DNA from: Clonostachys chloroleuca
Lineage: Eukaryota > Ascomycota > Sordariomycetes > Hypocreales > Bionectriaceae
Assembly (NCBI GenBank): GCA_037952775.1
Contig: JBANAY010000003.1
Location: 37,076,001 to 37,140,000, forward strand
Reading direction: 5' to 3'
DNA length: 64,000 bases
The notes beneath the pieces are model-generated. The model was not told the DNA's origin and searched no databases. It saw only the letters and a list, made by a program, of their open reading frames with translations. Shown here piece by piece: positions 10,924 through 22,553 of the stretch; the stretch's first letter is position 1, and every line of letters starts with the position of its first letter. The position numbers and the translations under genes were made by a program.

Positions 10924-13900
10924 GGTTGCGGGTGTCGTGGGTTAGGAGATAGAAAGACACGGCTTCGTGGACGAGAGTGTCGGTTGGTGTTCGCAGCTCC
11001 TGGAGAAAGAAAGGGTGAATGGCTCTTAGCCTAGACAGAACGAACATGAGCTTGCTCTTGCTGGGCAGCCATGATAATTTATACACCAGCGGCTCTTTGG
11101 AGGCTGCGGGCAGTTTCTCACCATTATGGCCGATCCGCGCAGAGCAGCCGCATCGGCACTCTCAATGGCGTACATGAGATTTATTTTTGTCGGATGGAGT
11201 TCGATGTCCGCAACAGTGTGTCACTCGATTTGGAAACAAGTCCCGGGGGTGAGGTACACGCTGAACGGCATTGGGCCTGGGAGTGGGAGTACATACGTCC
11301 TGTCCTTCTGATGGTGGTATCCCTCCCCTCCAGGAGGCGTGTCCTCAGCTCGGTGGTGGAACAAGGCAGAGCGATTGGGTGGCCCTACGATTTACGATCG
11401 ACGTAGCCAAGTAGCGGGTGTGCTAGGCGCCGAGTGGTTTGAGTCTCTGCCCCTGGCTCCAATTCCGAAGGGCTGTCTCGGATCGACTGAGGGCCCAGAG
11501 AAACATCACATAAGCACTGGGATCCAACGCCATGCATCCTATCTTTGTCATGAACAGGAATATCTACTATCAGCATGCCTGTGTGCTTCTTACCCGGTTG
11601 CCTGGCAGCCTGCAGCACTACAGATGCAGAAGCAGCTGGATATGGCAGTCGGTATGCATACATGGTCTTGTCTGCCTGCTATGGCGGGCAGATGTATGCG
11701 ATGGGTTCCCTCTTGATTCGTCGGTCGAGAGAGATTTCGGGCGTCGCAGTTTCGTCACCGCTCCTGGGTCCATGGAACGGCCAACAACAGCCTTATGGCG
11801 CCGCTTGTCGCTGCAACCCTACGGCCCCCAGTCCAGTTCAGCTTCTGTCGCACGGGAGGAGGAATAAAAGACATGCGCCGTATGGATGCAGCCCCTCATT
11901 CGGCTCTTCCAAGACCTCAATTGGGACGATCCCCACCCCACTCCTCCCTTCTCGCAACGAGGTGTGGTACCAGCGAATGCATGTTTAACCATCAAATCTG
12001 CGCAGCTCACAGCAAGCTCACCGCTACGGCCGAGCTGAACTATGGCTGGTTTCTCCGCAGCCTGCAGCGTCCTGCCTACGTATCCATATCACGACGGCTG
12101 CTGATCGGTGATCATGCAGTTGGCTTGTACACACCATAACTTGGAAATCTATGCACCATCTCACACCCGCGGCCGTGGATTCTACAGCCCGGCCGGCCCT
12201 AAGCCCGCATGGCACAGGGATTGATCGGATTTAGGGGCTCGTGTGCCCGTGTCTGGAGTTGGATCTTCTTGTAGACATCAAGGGGTGCGTGCCCGTTGCA
12301 GGTGGCACTGCCGCCCGGTAGCAGAGACGTGGCAATCCTATTCGGCGGAACCTTGGATGCCAGCCCAGGAAGGGGGAATAACGCTTCGCTGGGCCGACTT
12401 GAATCTGCTCGTTGGTATTTCCTAAAACAGTCCGGGCGTTTTCCTCTCTGTTCTGGTGATTGTGGAGGTGGCGGATCGCACGCAAGGCTCGGTTCGTTCC
12501 ATCGCAGCAACGACTGCGTGATCGAGCCAGGAACAGCCACAGAATCCTACCCTGGCCTTTCACTTTTTTTGGGGGACTTTGTGTAATGTGGCTTTCCGGA
12601 GCCTGAGCCGGTGTCAGCCCCAGATGGGAGGTACACCACTAGCTGGAGTTGGAGTCTCGCCCATCGTGAATTCATGCTTATGATTAATCTTGGAAACGCG
12701 CACGCCAAAAGTTCCCTGCACACCTGTTCGCCTCTTCGTCCTCTGGTCCTCGGGCGACTGGTTTATTTTGGGCGCCCGTCCGGCTCGAGGGCAGCCTCCA
12801 TTGGAATCCCCCATCTCGGGCTGAGGCGCAGCTCTGGCAACATGGCCGACGGTTGATATGGAAGCCAATTGATAATTTCAACTTTCTTCGGCTCATCTTC
12901 TAGTACGGTTTAATGGACCGATAACGGGGAATGAAAATTACGAGCGGGCGCGGATGTTTCTGGGCGGAGGCTGGTGTCTTGGAACGCTGAGTGGTCAATA
13001 TCCGGGATGAAGGGGAGCTATGTTTGAGATCTACCGGCAGACATTGATGATTGACCCATCTGGCCCCTCTGGGTCCCTGGGTTCGTGCTGGGCTGGAGGT
13101 CGATTCGCCTTGGGGAAGGGGAAGGGGGGCAGTGGAAAGGTTCCGAGAGAGGAGAGACATGGGGACACTTCGTCATAACAGTTTGATTATCCGTCTGCTT
13201 AGCACACACCGCATTTCGCTCCACGAATCAAGGGACACCCAAATAAAGAGGGTGCGTGGCCGGCCATTGACTCATTCACTTGTCTTCACGGTGGGATTCG
13301 ATCTCGCCTGGCCCCCAACCCCCACGTGCCCCTCCTTTGGCATCAAATAAATCCTCTTTGGGAAAGCTAGAGCGGGTTGATGTTTCCAGGTATATTGTCA
13401 CCTTATCGACTTGGGGGGAGATTTTATCCCTGTCTGTTCGTGTGTTGTGCGTGATACCTGCAGCTGGCAGGCGGCGGCTATGTACGATGAACAGCCAGAA
13501 CGGAGATAACTGAGGACTGGACTGGCTCCGTGGTGATACAGCCGGCTGCTCGTGTGAGAATCACATGAAAAACAAGATGATCGCAGACAATGCAGAGACC
13601 AACACCTGGGGGCGCGGTGAGTCTATTGTTGGAACAGGCCAATGAACCACCTCAACCTCTGAGACACGTCCAGCCTTATCATGCACTCAAGCGCGCGCCA
13701 AGATGGTTCGGCAAGGCAACCACCACTTGTGGCGGCAAGGAACCATCTGATCTGGCGAGGGAAGGGTGCATATACAGGGGGCACTTATTAATAATATACG
13801 GGAGGCTGTGCTGGGCCGTCCTGCACGTCAGTAACTGCCAATGCAACCGTCAGTCCTATTCTTACTCATCGGTGGTTAGGTGAGGTGAGATGCTTATATC

Positions 13901-14524
13901 CAAGTACCGATCTGACGGCCCAAACGAGGCTCTGCCATCCTTCCCGCTCCCCGGCCCCCCTGTGCCCAGCAAAACAAAACAAACCACTGCGATGTTTCAG
14001 AATGGCGAAGTCGGTCGAACTGATTTGAAGCAGCCAAGCCACCGTCGCATTCGTGGCCCCCTCCCCCGCCCCCTGGCTTTCATGATGGGCTGTAATGAGC
14101 TTGCCCGTGTAATCGATCTGCCGTCGGTCATACGTCTTCTAAAAATTGTGCCGACGGTTTCATTCCGAGATGACGATGTACAGCATTAGTGAGGATAGAC
14201 GACGTCAAATACGGTGATTACGTCGGCTCGTATGTTGAGCCACAGACATTGACTCACCCGCTGGCACACTTGTGCTTGGTTACACATATTTTGGACAGCT
14301 CTCGGCCGAGACAGGAGCAATCCATGGATGTCTATTTTAACTAGGCTCTCGTCAGAGTGCACACTCCTCTTGTGTTCCTGCCTAGTCCTGATCTGACGAG
14401 TGTCCGAGACCCTTGCTCCGGGATACATGCTTTCCTTCTCCCACATTCCTTCTGCCACCTCCCGTCTCACAAACACGAAGCCACGGTTTTCATTTCATTT
14501 CATCTTTTTTTTTCTTTTCACAAC
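10924..14524. other. 3.6-kb stretch without a recognisable gene
   Basis: Only short interrupted frames occur on both strands, none with a recognisable domain or a convincing chain of splice sites. The sequence is neither strongly AT-rich nor obviously repetitive. It could be a large regulatory region, a non-coding RNA locus or decayed sequence. Flanking genes are the 78-residue orphan (5' end facing in) and the cyclase (3' end facing in). Confidence 0.5.
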
Positions 14525-14770
14525 ATGGGGCGATTCTTCTTCTTCGTAGTTCTTTCCTATTCAATTATGATGGTTATTTTTATCAGCGCGGACGTCGCTG
14601 CGATCGTGTCGAACGCTGCCTCACCTCATCCATCGCGCGGAATGATCGCCACCCCCATCGGCCCTCCTCCCTCCCTTCCCTTTCCACCATCCGATCCCGT
14701 GCTTATCCCAAACCAGTTCACCGGCAATTCGTTTATAGAATGGCCAGAGCGTTTGGGGGCGATCCAATGA
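14525..14770 (+). CDS. Candidate 81-residue secreted or membrane peptide, antisense to the cyclase 3' end
   Basis: ATG in a good fungal context (CACAACATGG) directly after a pyrimidine-rich tract (14496-14519). The first 33 residues are strongly hydrophobic (GRFFFFVVLSYSIMMVIFIS), like a signal peptide or membrane anchor; a Pro/Ser-rich remainder follows. The last 38 bases overlap exon 3 of the cyclase gene on the other strand. The frame may be chance, because hydrophobic runs arise easily opposite A-rich 3' regions. No homologue is recognised. Confidence 0.25.
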   Translation: MGRFFFFVVLSYSIMMVIFISADVAAIVSNAASPHPSRGMIATPIGPPPSLPFPPSDPVLIPNQFTGNSFIEWPERLGAIQ

Positions 14771-15974
14771 GGCCGGGGTGGTTGAGCGGCACGGAGGTGA
14801 CCATGAAGGAGTACCGCTTCTTCTCCCTGCAGAGCTTGGACAGCCGGCTCAGATCCCACAGCTCGCCGAGGGGCATGCCGAAGCCGCACAGTAATTGGGG
14901 GTGGAGGACTGTTTCCCTCAGGTTCGTATGGTCAGCATTGTTTTGGCATAGCAGCGGGATAGGGAAGAAGAGTTGGATAGCCTCGGAGGGGGGTAAGAAG
15001 ATAGGTGTTCTTTAAAGGTAGGGGAAAGGGGAGACATACCGAGATCGTCGAAGCCGCCGGGCGAACCGTCAGCCTTGAGCGGGGGCAGCGCCTCGACCGA
15101 GTTGTTGTCGCTCGCGACGGCGACGAAGCGGTGGTTCCAGATCCACCTCGCCGTCTCCACGGATCCGTGCACGCCGGACATGGTGACGGTGTCGACCTCG
15201 GCGGCCGCGCGCAGCTGCTCGGGCGTCAGGGCGTCCAAGACTTCGGTCATGCCCGTGCGCACGATGAGGACGTCTCCCGGGCGGAACTCGACACCCTGGT
15301 GAGCCGCGCAGGCCTCCATGTCTGCGGGTCCGATGCGCGTCCCCGCGAACGGGTGGTAGGGGATTCCCTTGTCCTCGGCGTAGGCCATGTAGTCGATGAG
15401 GACGCCGCGGGCGACGAGGCCGCCGTGGGGGTGCCAGTGGTCGAGGGTCGGGACGGGGGAGTCGCTGGAGGGGGCAGCTGCGGCGGCGAGGACGTCGTGC
15501 GTGAGGCGGAAGCCATTGTAGACCTGGGCGGTGGACTGGTGGGCGAAGTGACAGAGGCTGTCCCACTGGCTGCTATTTTGGGTGTTGATGGACAGCTCGT
15601 CGTCCCAACTCTCGCCGACGGCGAAGCCCATGGAGTCCGGGTTGTAGAGGAACTTGTGCTCGGCGCGCTTGCGGCCGGGCACGTCGATCTTGCCCATGCC
15701 TGTGAGGGACCAGCTTGCGGGAGGTGTGAGGTGAGAACTGGATGATGGGGATGATTCCGGGAGGGATTGGTAGGGCTTACTTGAGGGAGACGGAGATGCC
15801 GTCCTTGACCTCGGCGGCGGCCGCTTGGACGATGTCCGGGGTGAGGAAGTTGAGGGTCCCGAGGAGGTCTTTTTTGCCGTCCTTGTCAAATAGGCCCCAG
15901 ACGTAGCCCTGCGGCATGTTTTCGACCTTTGGGAGGTCGTCAAAGTCGGGGACCGAGCTGTGATGGACGGTCAT
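14733..15974 (-). CDS. Cyclase family protein (kynurenine formamidase-like metal hydrolase)
   Basis: CDS complement(join(14733..14908, 15040..15713, 15781..15974)), 347 residues; introns of 67 and 131 bases. Splicing was fixed by the frame: joining gives SLNWSLTG and GFDDLVLHPQLL, both natural for the family, whereas unspliced frames stop. Family landmarks are the Trp-rich start (GYVWGLFDKDGKKDLLGTLN), SSQWDSLCHFAHQ (the metal-binding HxxxD-like region is replaced here by QWDSLCHF), HWHPHGGLVARGVLID, the GDVLIVRTG strand, VASDNNSVEALP and the C-terminal TSVPLNHPGL...SPPNA. Such proteins hydrolyse amide or lactone bonds. The substrate is unknown. No biosynthetic cluster is visible around it. 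Confidence 0.9.
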
Positions 15975-16790
15975 CTTGGCGGAGGCTAGTACAGGAAGCT
16001 GGAAGTCTTGTGGAGGGAACTCAAGACATGCCCGTGTATAGATTGCAAGGTTTTGGAGGCGGCTTCTCTGTTTCTTGAGCTTCTTGATGGCTTTGATTGC
16101 TGATCAATTCTTTGGAAATTCTTAAGTTTTGTTCAATATTCTTCCCCGTCGGGTTTATTTAGACAACAGGGACGACACAAGCAGAAGGTGAAGGGAACAA
16201 CGACCAGCCATTTATATATATTTACTAAAACACAGCAACGCACAGCCGAGATCGCTTGCATGGATGATAGCGGGGGAGCACAGACGCAGATTTATTTGCG
16301 ATAACCACCTGGCATTTGTATAAAGCCCGACCCCGACCGTATCTCGGGGGTTCAACGCAGGCTTGTAACCCCATGCCTGGTGCTTCATTCGCTGGAAATG
16401 GGCTCCTTTGCTGTGGAAGGATGCCACCCTTGAGCTGTGGCACTGTGACCCCTTTCACGAGGACAGAATGTGGAGAAGTTGAGGGTCGGAGTTATGCTGT
16501 TTGTGTTAGTTCAAATGTCGACAGGGTCGTACCGAAGCTCTCACGAGCTGGGGTAGGCCAAGTGCCGGCAGTGGTTGATTGGTTGCCACGATGTTCTTTC
16601 TTGATGTGGGTGTTTATGCATAACCTGTCCATATGGAGGCATTTGAAGACGATCGGGATATATACGAGATACGAGAACGACTAGCGATAACGAAAACGAG
16701 CAGCGCAGCACAACGGCGACAGAACGAGAGAACGAGAAGATGGCCTTTTCCGAAGCCTGCCCTCGGGCTCCGGTAGTATATAAGCAGACA

Positions 16791-17192
16791 TTACTTTCTG
16801 ACAGTCTGCCGGCCAACCTCGCCCGACCAGAACCCCTTGTCCACCTGGTCGTTTGGTGCTGGGGATGCACGATCGTGTTTCTTATCGAAGTCGCGATTGT
16901 GCTCTTCCACCTCGGCTCTCTGCTCGTCGGTCAGATGCGCCTCTTTGTCGATGGCGGGCATGCTGAGGTTCGAGACCTTGGGCTTGGGCGGCGCGTTGGG
17001 CGAGGAGGAGTTGAGCTTCTTGCCGCCGCCGGTCCGGCCCTTGACGTCCTTTTCACTGAGCGGGTCGAGGGCCTCGTTCGCGCTCTGGAAGCGACGCTGC
17101 GAGTGATTGGCAAGGAGACGGTGGTGGCCGGCTAGAGCACGGGATGGGGCTGTCCTCAGTGATGGAAGTGTGTAGCGTTTTATGGCGTTCAT
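16791..17192 (-). CDS. Small conserved-type protein with mitochondrial presequence, 133 residues
   Basis: A single-exon frame from ATG (17192) to stop (16791). The first 36 residues are rich in Arg, Ala, Ser and Leu, without acidic residues (MNAIKRYTLPSLRTAPSRAL), as in mitochondrial targeting sequences. A Gly/Ser/Pro-rich linker and a charged segment (LTDEQRAEVEEHNRDFDKKH) follow. I do not recognise a named family with certainty. The combination of presequence and charged C-terminal half suggests a matrix or inner-membrane-associated small protein. No intron is needed. Confidence 0.65.
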   Translation of the reverse strand: MNAIKRYTLPSLRTAPSRALAGHHRLLANHSQRRFQSANEALDPLSEKDVKGRTGGGKKLNSSSPNAPPKPKVSNLSMPAIDKEAHLTDEQRAEVEEHNRDFDKKHDRASPAPNDQVDKGFWSGEVGRQTVRK

Positions 17193-18363
17193 TTCTGTGG
17201 TCGTAATAGCGCTAGATGCGAAGTCTGGGAGAAGTGTATTGATGTTTCGATCATAAATTAGAGATGAGGATGGAGAGTGGTAAATATTCGTTCCTATGGC
17301 CGATCTCAGCCTTGTCTGTCGCTGGTGGATGATGAAACACTGGACTTGACGTCAAGGACAGCGGTGACATCAGATTGATCGCATCACTCCCAGACCTCCA
17401 ACGCACATCATCGGCGATCTTGTTGCCATCCTTTTATCGCCTATCAATTGCACCATATCATTTGCAATTGAATTTGCGCAGCCTGATTGGATATAATTGG
17501 TGGAATAATGAGCTGTTGCCTGCGATGTCGTCCAATCAACCAACGGCGAGGCTGTGCGTCTGGCTTCTTGGAGCTCAGAAAGAGAATCCATTATGCCATA
17601 TAGAGCCCGGGATTCTAGGTGACCCCTCATTTGGATCTATGTTCTGGGCTAGACTCTCTATTTCAGGAGAGTGGAATTTGTTGTCAGTATATTCCTCCAG
17701 TTCATTCTTCATTGAATGACTTTCCAGCACGATCGAGGTACTTAATTTACACTATATGCCGTCGTCTATTCTCACGGGTGGGACAAGTAAACTCGCGACG
17801 TTGTGCTGAAAATCCCTGTATTTTTGGAATCCGGTTGCCCAAGCCTCCCGGTCCTCAAGATATTGGTGAATTAGGAAGCTACATAAGTGAGGGAACGGTG
17901 GTGTCGCTCCGCCTGGCGGGGTTCTTCACACAGGCTGCTCGGATTCTGGATCAAAGAGACCGTGGAATTTTTGACCGGATCTGAGATGCGAATTTATCGG
18001 AAGCAAACCTAGTAGGGAGAGATTTGTGATGAAATCAACTCCAACAGCAGGGTCTCCCCGCCCTGAAGTCATGCCGAATTCGCGTTGGGTCGGGATACTT
18101 TCGGGAAACGCTGAAAACCAAACATAGACACACCAGATGAAGGCACATCCCTGGATTTGCACAGGCGAAAGGTGTCTATCTGTTACATGTTGATGAAAGA
18201 GTCCTTCGTGGATTCAGAGCAATGCTTCCTTGATGGCAGTAGTGACACGGGGAAAGGTTGCCGACCTCTCATTCTCGCTCCGTTGATTTCTAGTATAGAA
18301 CAATTGCCTGTGGGAAAAGACGCGATTGATAATGTAATAAGAGATTGCTGTAGGTAGAGGATC
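17193..18363. other. Intergenic region, no gene seen
   Basis: Only short frames without domains. This marks the end of the housekeeping block; degenerate genes begin beyond it. Confidence 0.4.
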
Positions 18364-19065
18364 TTAGTCGCGAACCCACGCCGTCAATCCGGCTCTAATA
18401 TCGTCACCAGTACTGACTTCTGCCATGAGTTTCCGTAACTTATACGGAGTTGCGTGGTCGGTCATCTGGAGATATTTCAAAAGTAGGCTCATGTCTCGGC
18501 GGGGGATTTTGTGCAGTAAGTCCGCGGGAATGTATTCCGTAACAACATCGTTGACGTCTTCAACAGAATAGATACGTCTCTTGTTGTTATTGATCCTCTT
18601 GTCATGCTCTTGATGCAGGATATTAATTAGAAGCTCGGCGCCTTCGACCTGCCCTTTGATAGCGTCGAGTAGCTGCATCTCTTTTCCAGACAGAGCACCG
18701 TCCAAGTCTTTATACTCCAAAAAGTGGCTTAGGTTCGCCCAGGCATCCATCAAGACAGATCGCAACTGAACCTCGAGGGGCCGTGATTGATATATGATAC
18801 TGGTACCTGTTATTGCATCGCGCTGGTAACCCTTGAATATTTTGTAGTATCGAAGCTGCCCGCCCTTGTTTAGTTTGACCCAGACATGGCCGGCCGTGTA
18901 CTCGCCAAACTTTTTGCGGTAGGCCTGGGGCCTTCTATGATCCCAATCCCGATTAAAAGTCGTGGTAGACTCATACACGAACGCCTCCTTGAGGAGGAGT
19001 TCCTTGCCTATCCTGCTTCTAGTCGGCTGGTATGTTGGCTTGATAGAGCCGAGTTGACTGTTGTT
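18364..19065 (-). pseudogene. RelA/SpoT-domain protein, C-terminal fragment
   Basis: The frame is open from 19065 to the stop at 18364, bounded upstream by an in-frame TAG at 19066-19068. It contains EVQLRSVLMDAWANLSHFLE, the hallmark motif of (p)ppGpp synthetase/RelA-SpoT domains (bacterial form: VEIQIRT...HAWAEIEH). LSGKEMQLLDAIKGQVEGAE and a helical C-terminus follow. Small RelA/SpoT-type proteins occur sporadically in filamentous fungi. The N-terminal half, which would carry most nucleotide-binding residues, is missing: upstream sequence is antisense to the CorA-like relic. No in-frame ATG opens the fragment. An upstream exon cannot be fully excluded (a weak acceptor-like GATAG lies at the boundary), but truncation is the simpler reading. 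Confidence 0.7.
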
Positions 19066-19151
19066 CTATCGGTAACTTCACTACTATGTAATTATGGAAG
19101 TAGCGCATATGATATTGTGGTCCTGCTAGCTCAGCAACACCCTTTGCATTC

Positions 19152-20543
19152 ATGCAGAAAATGGATGGCCTAGGAGTACTAGCACAGCAAGTACGTGTAC
19201 TTGGCTCTTATTCTGGTTTCCAGGATAAGCCCTCGTTGACACCTCATGCTACTTTCGAGATCTTAGCATTTGCCCAGCCAAACCACGCAGCCAGTGTCAG
19301 AAGCACCAAAGGAGACATTGTGCAGCGCGAAGTCTTGGAAGCTGACGTGGAGGCATGGGCAACGACAGATGCCACTGATCCCACTGGTGCTGTCGCTGAA
19401 GCTAGTCTGAGGCTGATATGCGTCAATAGGGCCCGTGATAATGTGATGAGCATGTCCAAGACAGCCTTTACATCTCTCACAAACGCCGCTGGGGGCAACC
19501 CGGCAGCTCTCTATATGGGTTGCGGGCAATACGACGGCTTCCATTCTGTCAACAGCCCCGGCTCGCTTCAAACCTGGTTTTTCGGAACATCCTCGCATGC
19601 GGTGCTATGGATTTTTCGTCCCTCCCATAGAAGGGCCGTCGGCATGTTGTCGGCGGAGTCTTTTTCAGGACTTTTGCCAAGTGCTGTCCGTCTTCGCCCA
19701 TGCCATCCACGCCCCCCATGTGATGCTTCTCAGCGGATGCGTGCAGCAGCAGCACTACTTTGACGGGGAGACCGCCTCCGAGTTCAATACCATTCACATG
19801 ACCGAGAAACGCATAGGGTTTGGACCACGCAACGCGGGAGCCGCCTCAGCTGGATCAAAGCCGACTGGCAGCACGATTCGTGCCGAGATCGACGAGCTTA
19901 CGGCCTGGTCGCAAGCTATTGGCGAGGTGGGAGGCAAAGTCACCAACAAGTTCCGCCACCAGCGGACCTCGGAGAGGGCACTCTCGGAGAGGATGCTAGG
20001 CGCTCTAAAGGAAGGGTTCCAGTGTTCGGGGGCCACAGCATTGCCCCCAGGCCGAGCGATGGATATGTATAGAGCCAGTCTGGATGAGCTGTGCGGCGTG
20101 CTGTCCACGATTGAACAGCACATGTACACCTATGAGAAGTATTTGATATACCTGAAGCATCGAACAGAGAGGCTTCCGTGGTGAGTGACATTGGATCATT
20201 CATTGGGCCCTGAGACTGGACTGATTTCCTCTGAACAGCTTTTCATCCTGCTGACGCATGTGGATGCTCGTGCCAGCATCGGTCTAGCCGTGGCTACAAG
20301 GCGAGATATTCATCGATGAAGACGGTGGCGATCATGACCATGGCCTTCCTACCGGGCACGTTTTTCGCCGCCCTCTTCTCGATGCCTCTTCTTCAGTGGG
20401 ATGGGTCGCGGATAGTTCAGAATGGTTTCTGGGTGTACTTGGCGTGGACCATACCAGTCACATTGCTCGTCTTTGGCCTATGGATTGCTATCACAAAAGG
20501 CAAATCAATCACAGATATGTGCAGGCGTACTCGGGGAATCTGA
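19152..20543 (+). pseudogene. CorA-like Mg2+ transporter-type membrane protein, frame-broken
   Basis: Three successive frames together read like a fungal CorA-like protein. First, from 19152, ASLRLICVNRARD and GSLQTWFF. Second, from about 19670, IDELTAWSQAIGEVGGKV and EKYLIYLKHRTERL. Third, from 20239, FILLTHVDARASIGLAVATR, then from about 20310 the two-helix end KTVAIMTMAFLPGTFFAALF and FWVYLAWTIPVTLLVFGLW. A GTGAGT...ACAG intron fits 20181-20238, but its phase does not join the frames, and a further frame change is needed near 20305. The change near 19600-19670 has no convincing intron. Three lesions suggest a decaying gene. It lies head to head with the RelA/SpoT fragment. The canonical GMN motif before the first helix is not seen; many fungal family members lack it. 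Confidence 0.75.
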
Positions 20544-20703
20544 GTCCGGATGGTTTGGCCTTACTGTATTTTATATAAGCCAGAACCTTTGCGGAATGGA
20601 ACCAGCCACCCAACGTCGTAGGGGAACGTTCAGCCCTAGTCCATTAATTTATTTGAGCGATGGTATGAAAACTCCCCCAGCCCAGCTTGCTATCGCCAGA
20701 CCG

Positions 20704-21542
20704 TCATTCGGACGCCGTGGAAAGGCTCGAATCTTCAGGGAGCCCTTGGCCTAGCTCAGTCTCCTCGGTCCAGCTCAACCCTAGTCCGCCAGCTTTGGTT
20801 TTGTCCCACTGTCTTAATGTGAAAGTATTCACCGGTTGATCCTTGTGGATATCGAAAATGCGATAATCTGCATTATCAAACCAGCACCCTGTCACTCCCT
20901 GCCTCAAGAACCCCGAGTGAGATACTACGATGACCGCCTTGACCTGCAGAGAGTACAGCTCGCCCAGGCAGGTCTGGGAACGTGCCAGGATCGCCTGCCG
21001 ATTGTACCTGTAGCGATCCGCTGCCTGTGAATTCTTCTCAGGGAAGACGGGATCTAGAGACGAGTAGTCGATTTGTGGGAATTCTTCTTTGAGTGCGGAG
21101 ATGGGAGAGCCCGTGTCGCAGGGATGGTCGGAATTTTCTGGAAACAAAACACATCTCATTCAGAAAATGAACCAGGTCGTGATGGCTTATGTTGTCTGCT
21201 TACCTTGCCACCCCGCACTGGCCTGTATGGGGACACCCTTTTGCAGCAGCCAGTCCATCGACCAGAGGGCGGTCTGGATGGTCCGTCTCATGGGGCTGAC
21301 GAGGATTAGCCCGATATTCTCGACCATCTCTGCCGGAAGCTCTGTTTTCAGATGGGCCTTGAGTCTAGCACATTGCCGCATGCCCAAATCTGATAGACTT
21401 GGGTCGTGGATCGACGAGTCTGATGCAGCCTGGTCAATACCCAAGCTGGGATGATGCGGTATGGGCAGCAAGAAAAGGGAACACCTTGTTTGAGATTGTG
21501 CAAAGCCTGCGCGTGACGAACGAGTATTAGAACAGGAGCCAT
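20704..21542 (-). CDS. Phosphoglycerate-mutase-like (histidine phosphatase superfamily) protein
   Basis: CDS complement(join(20704..21137, 21204..21419, 21485..21542)), 235 residues; introns of 65 and 66 bases. The first exon encodes MAPVLILVRHAQALHNLKQ, which carries the catalytic RH motif (RHAQ instead of RHGE). Joining to exon 2 gives HNLKQDSSIHDPSLSDLG, which fits the family. Later come ILVSPMRRTIQTALW (phosphate-binding Arg) and VVSHSGFLRQ, with the second catalytic histidine. This resembles fungal Pmu1/YOR283W-type broad-specificity phosphatases rather than glycolytic mutase. The catalytic residues appear intact, so the gene may be functional; the substrate is unknown. Its donor GTGTTC is unusual. 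Confidence 0.88.
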
Positions 21543-22553
21543 ACTGGATGTGAGGATCGAGACTGGCTTCTCTGTGTGGTGTTGCTGTGGTATGATGAAA
21601 GCTCAGTTCAGCTTGCTGGGCCATCGCGGGTCCCGCCAGCTTAGTCCAGCTGTCAAAGTAGCATCATAGCCAAAGGACCAATAAACAATGCTTCTTAGTC
21701 GATTATCTACTTCTATTGAGGGGATATTTCCTTGACATGTAGGCCCGGAGAGTTAAAGGCTTGATTAATTTAAAGGAAATAAAATGGACAGCGAAGAATG
21801 GGTTACGCAGTCTCAGTAATGCAGACAGGACAGCGCATCAATTAGCGGTCGCAGCGAGTGAGAACAATGTTAGCCCACTATAAATTAGCCGTCGCAGCTA
21901 TGGACTGCCAACATTGACTGCTAAGCTCAGCCCTACAGCGATCACATCTCAGCAAGGCCACCTAGCTCATCTTCCTAACAATCACTCGTCTTGATGGAAG
22001 ACAGAGACGCCAGGTCCCTATAAAATTGCCGTCACAATATAGCAACTATCTGACCGTTATAGCTTGGTAGGTACCTCGGGTAATTATCCGATCAGTCAGC
22101 GCGGTGGGTGGTGCACCTTGATGGTCTGCCTCTTGTGACACTATTCCGAGGCCAGTCCATCAAGGTGTCATGATACCCTTATTTTCGCTGCACGCCTCGT
22201 CAAGATGGAGCTTTGAGGAAACAAAGCCCAGAGCAGCACGAGCCCATAGGCGCTGTCGTCTCCGCATCAGCGGCAGGACCCTGTTCCGGGGATCTGGAGG
22301 ACAAAAGGGTTCTCATCTGGGCCAAACTGAGGGTTGGCGTGATGGGTTATCATACATGGCTGGCAGGCATGGGTTGGATATACGTCTCGTTGTCTTTGTT
22401 ACCGGGATTATAACTGAAGGCTGTTATTCTCCTCTATTCTCTCTAACATGTGCGTCTTCCCGCCTTCTCAAGTTCAAGTCAAGTTTTAAAAAGAGCCCAA
22501 TTAAAGAGGACTTCCTATTTCACAGATCTACTACTTTGTTTAATCCTGCAGAG
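21543..22553. other. Intergenic region with short repeated motifs
   Basis: AATTAGC(G/C)GTCGCAGC occurs at about 21840 and 21883, and a diverged form (AAATTGCCGTCACAAT) at about 22023. The motif could be a binding site or a repeat relic. The frame of the following monooxygenase stays open upstream to 22170, but the strong start context and the domain begin at 22554. Confidence 0.4.

Noticed and set aside
15005..15745. 246-residue plus-strand frame
   Set aside because: Antisense of cyclase exon 2, with no start context or domain.
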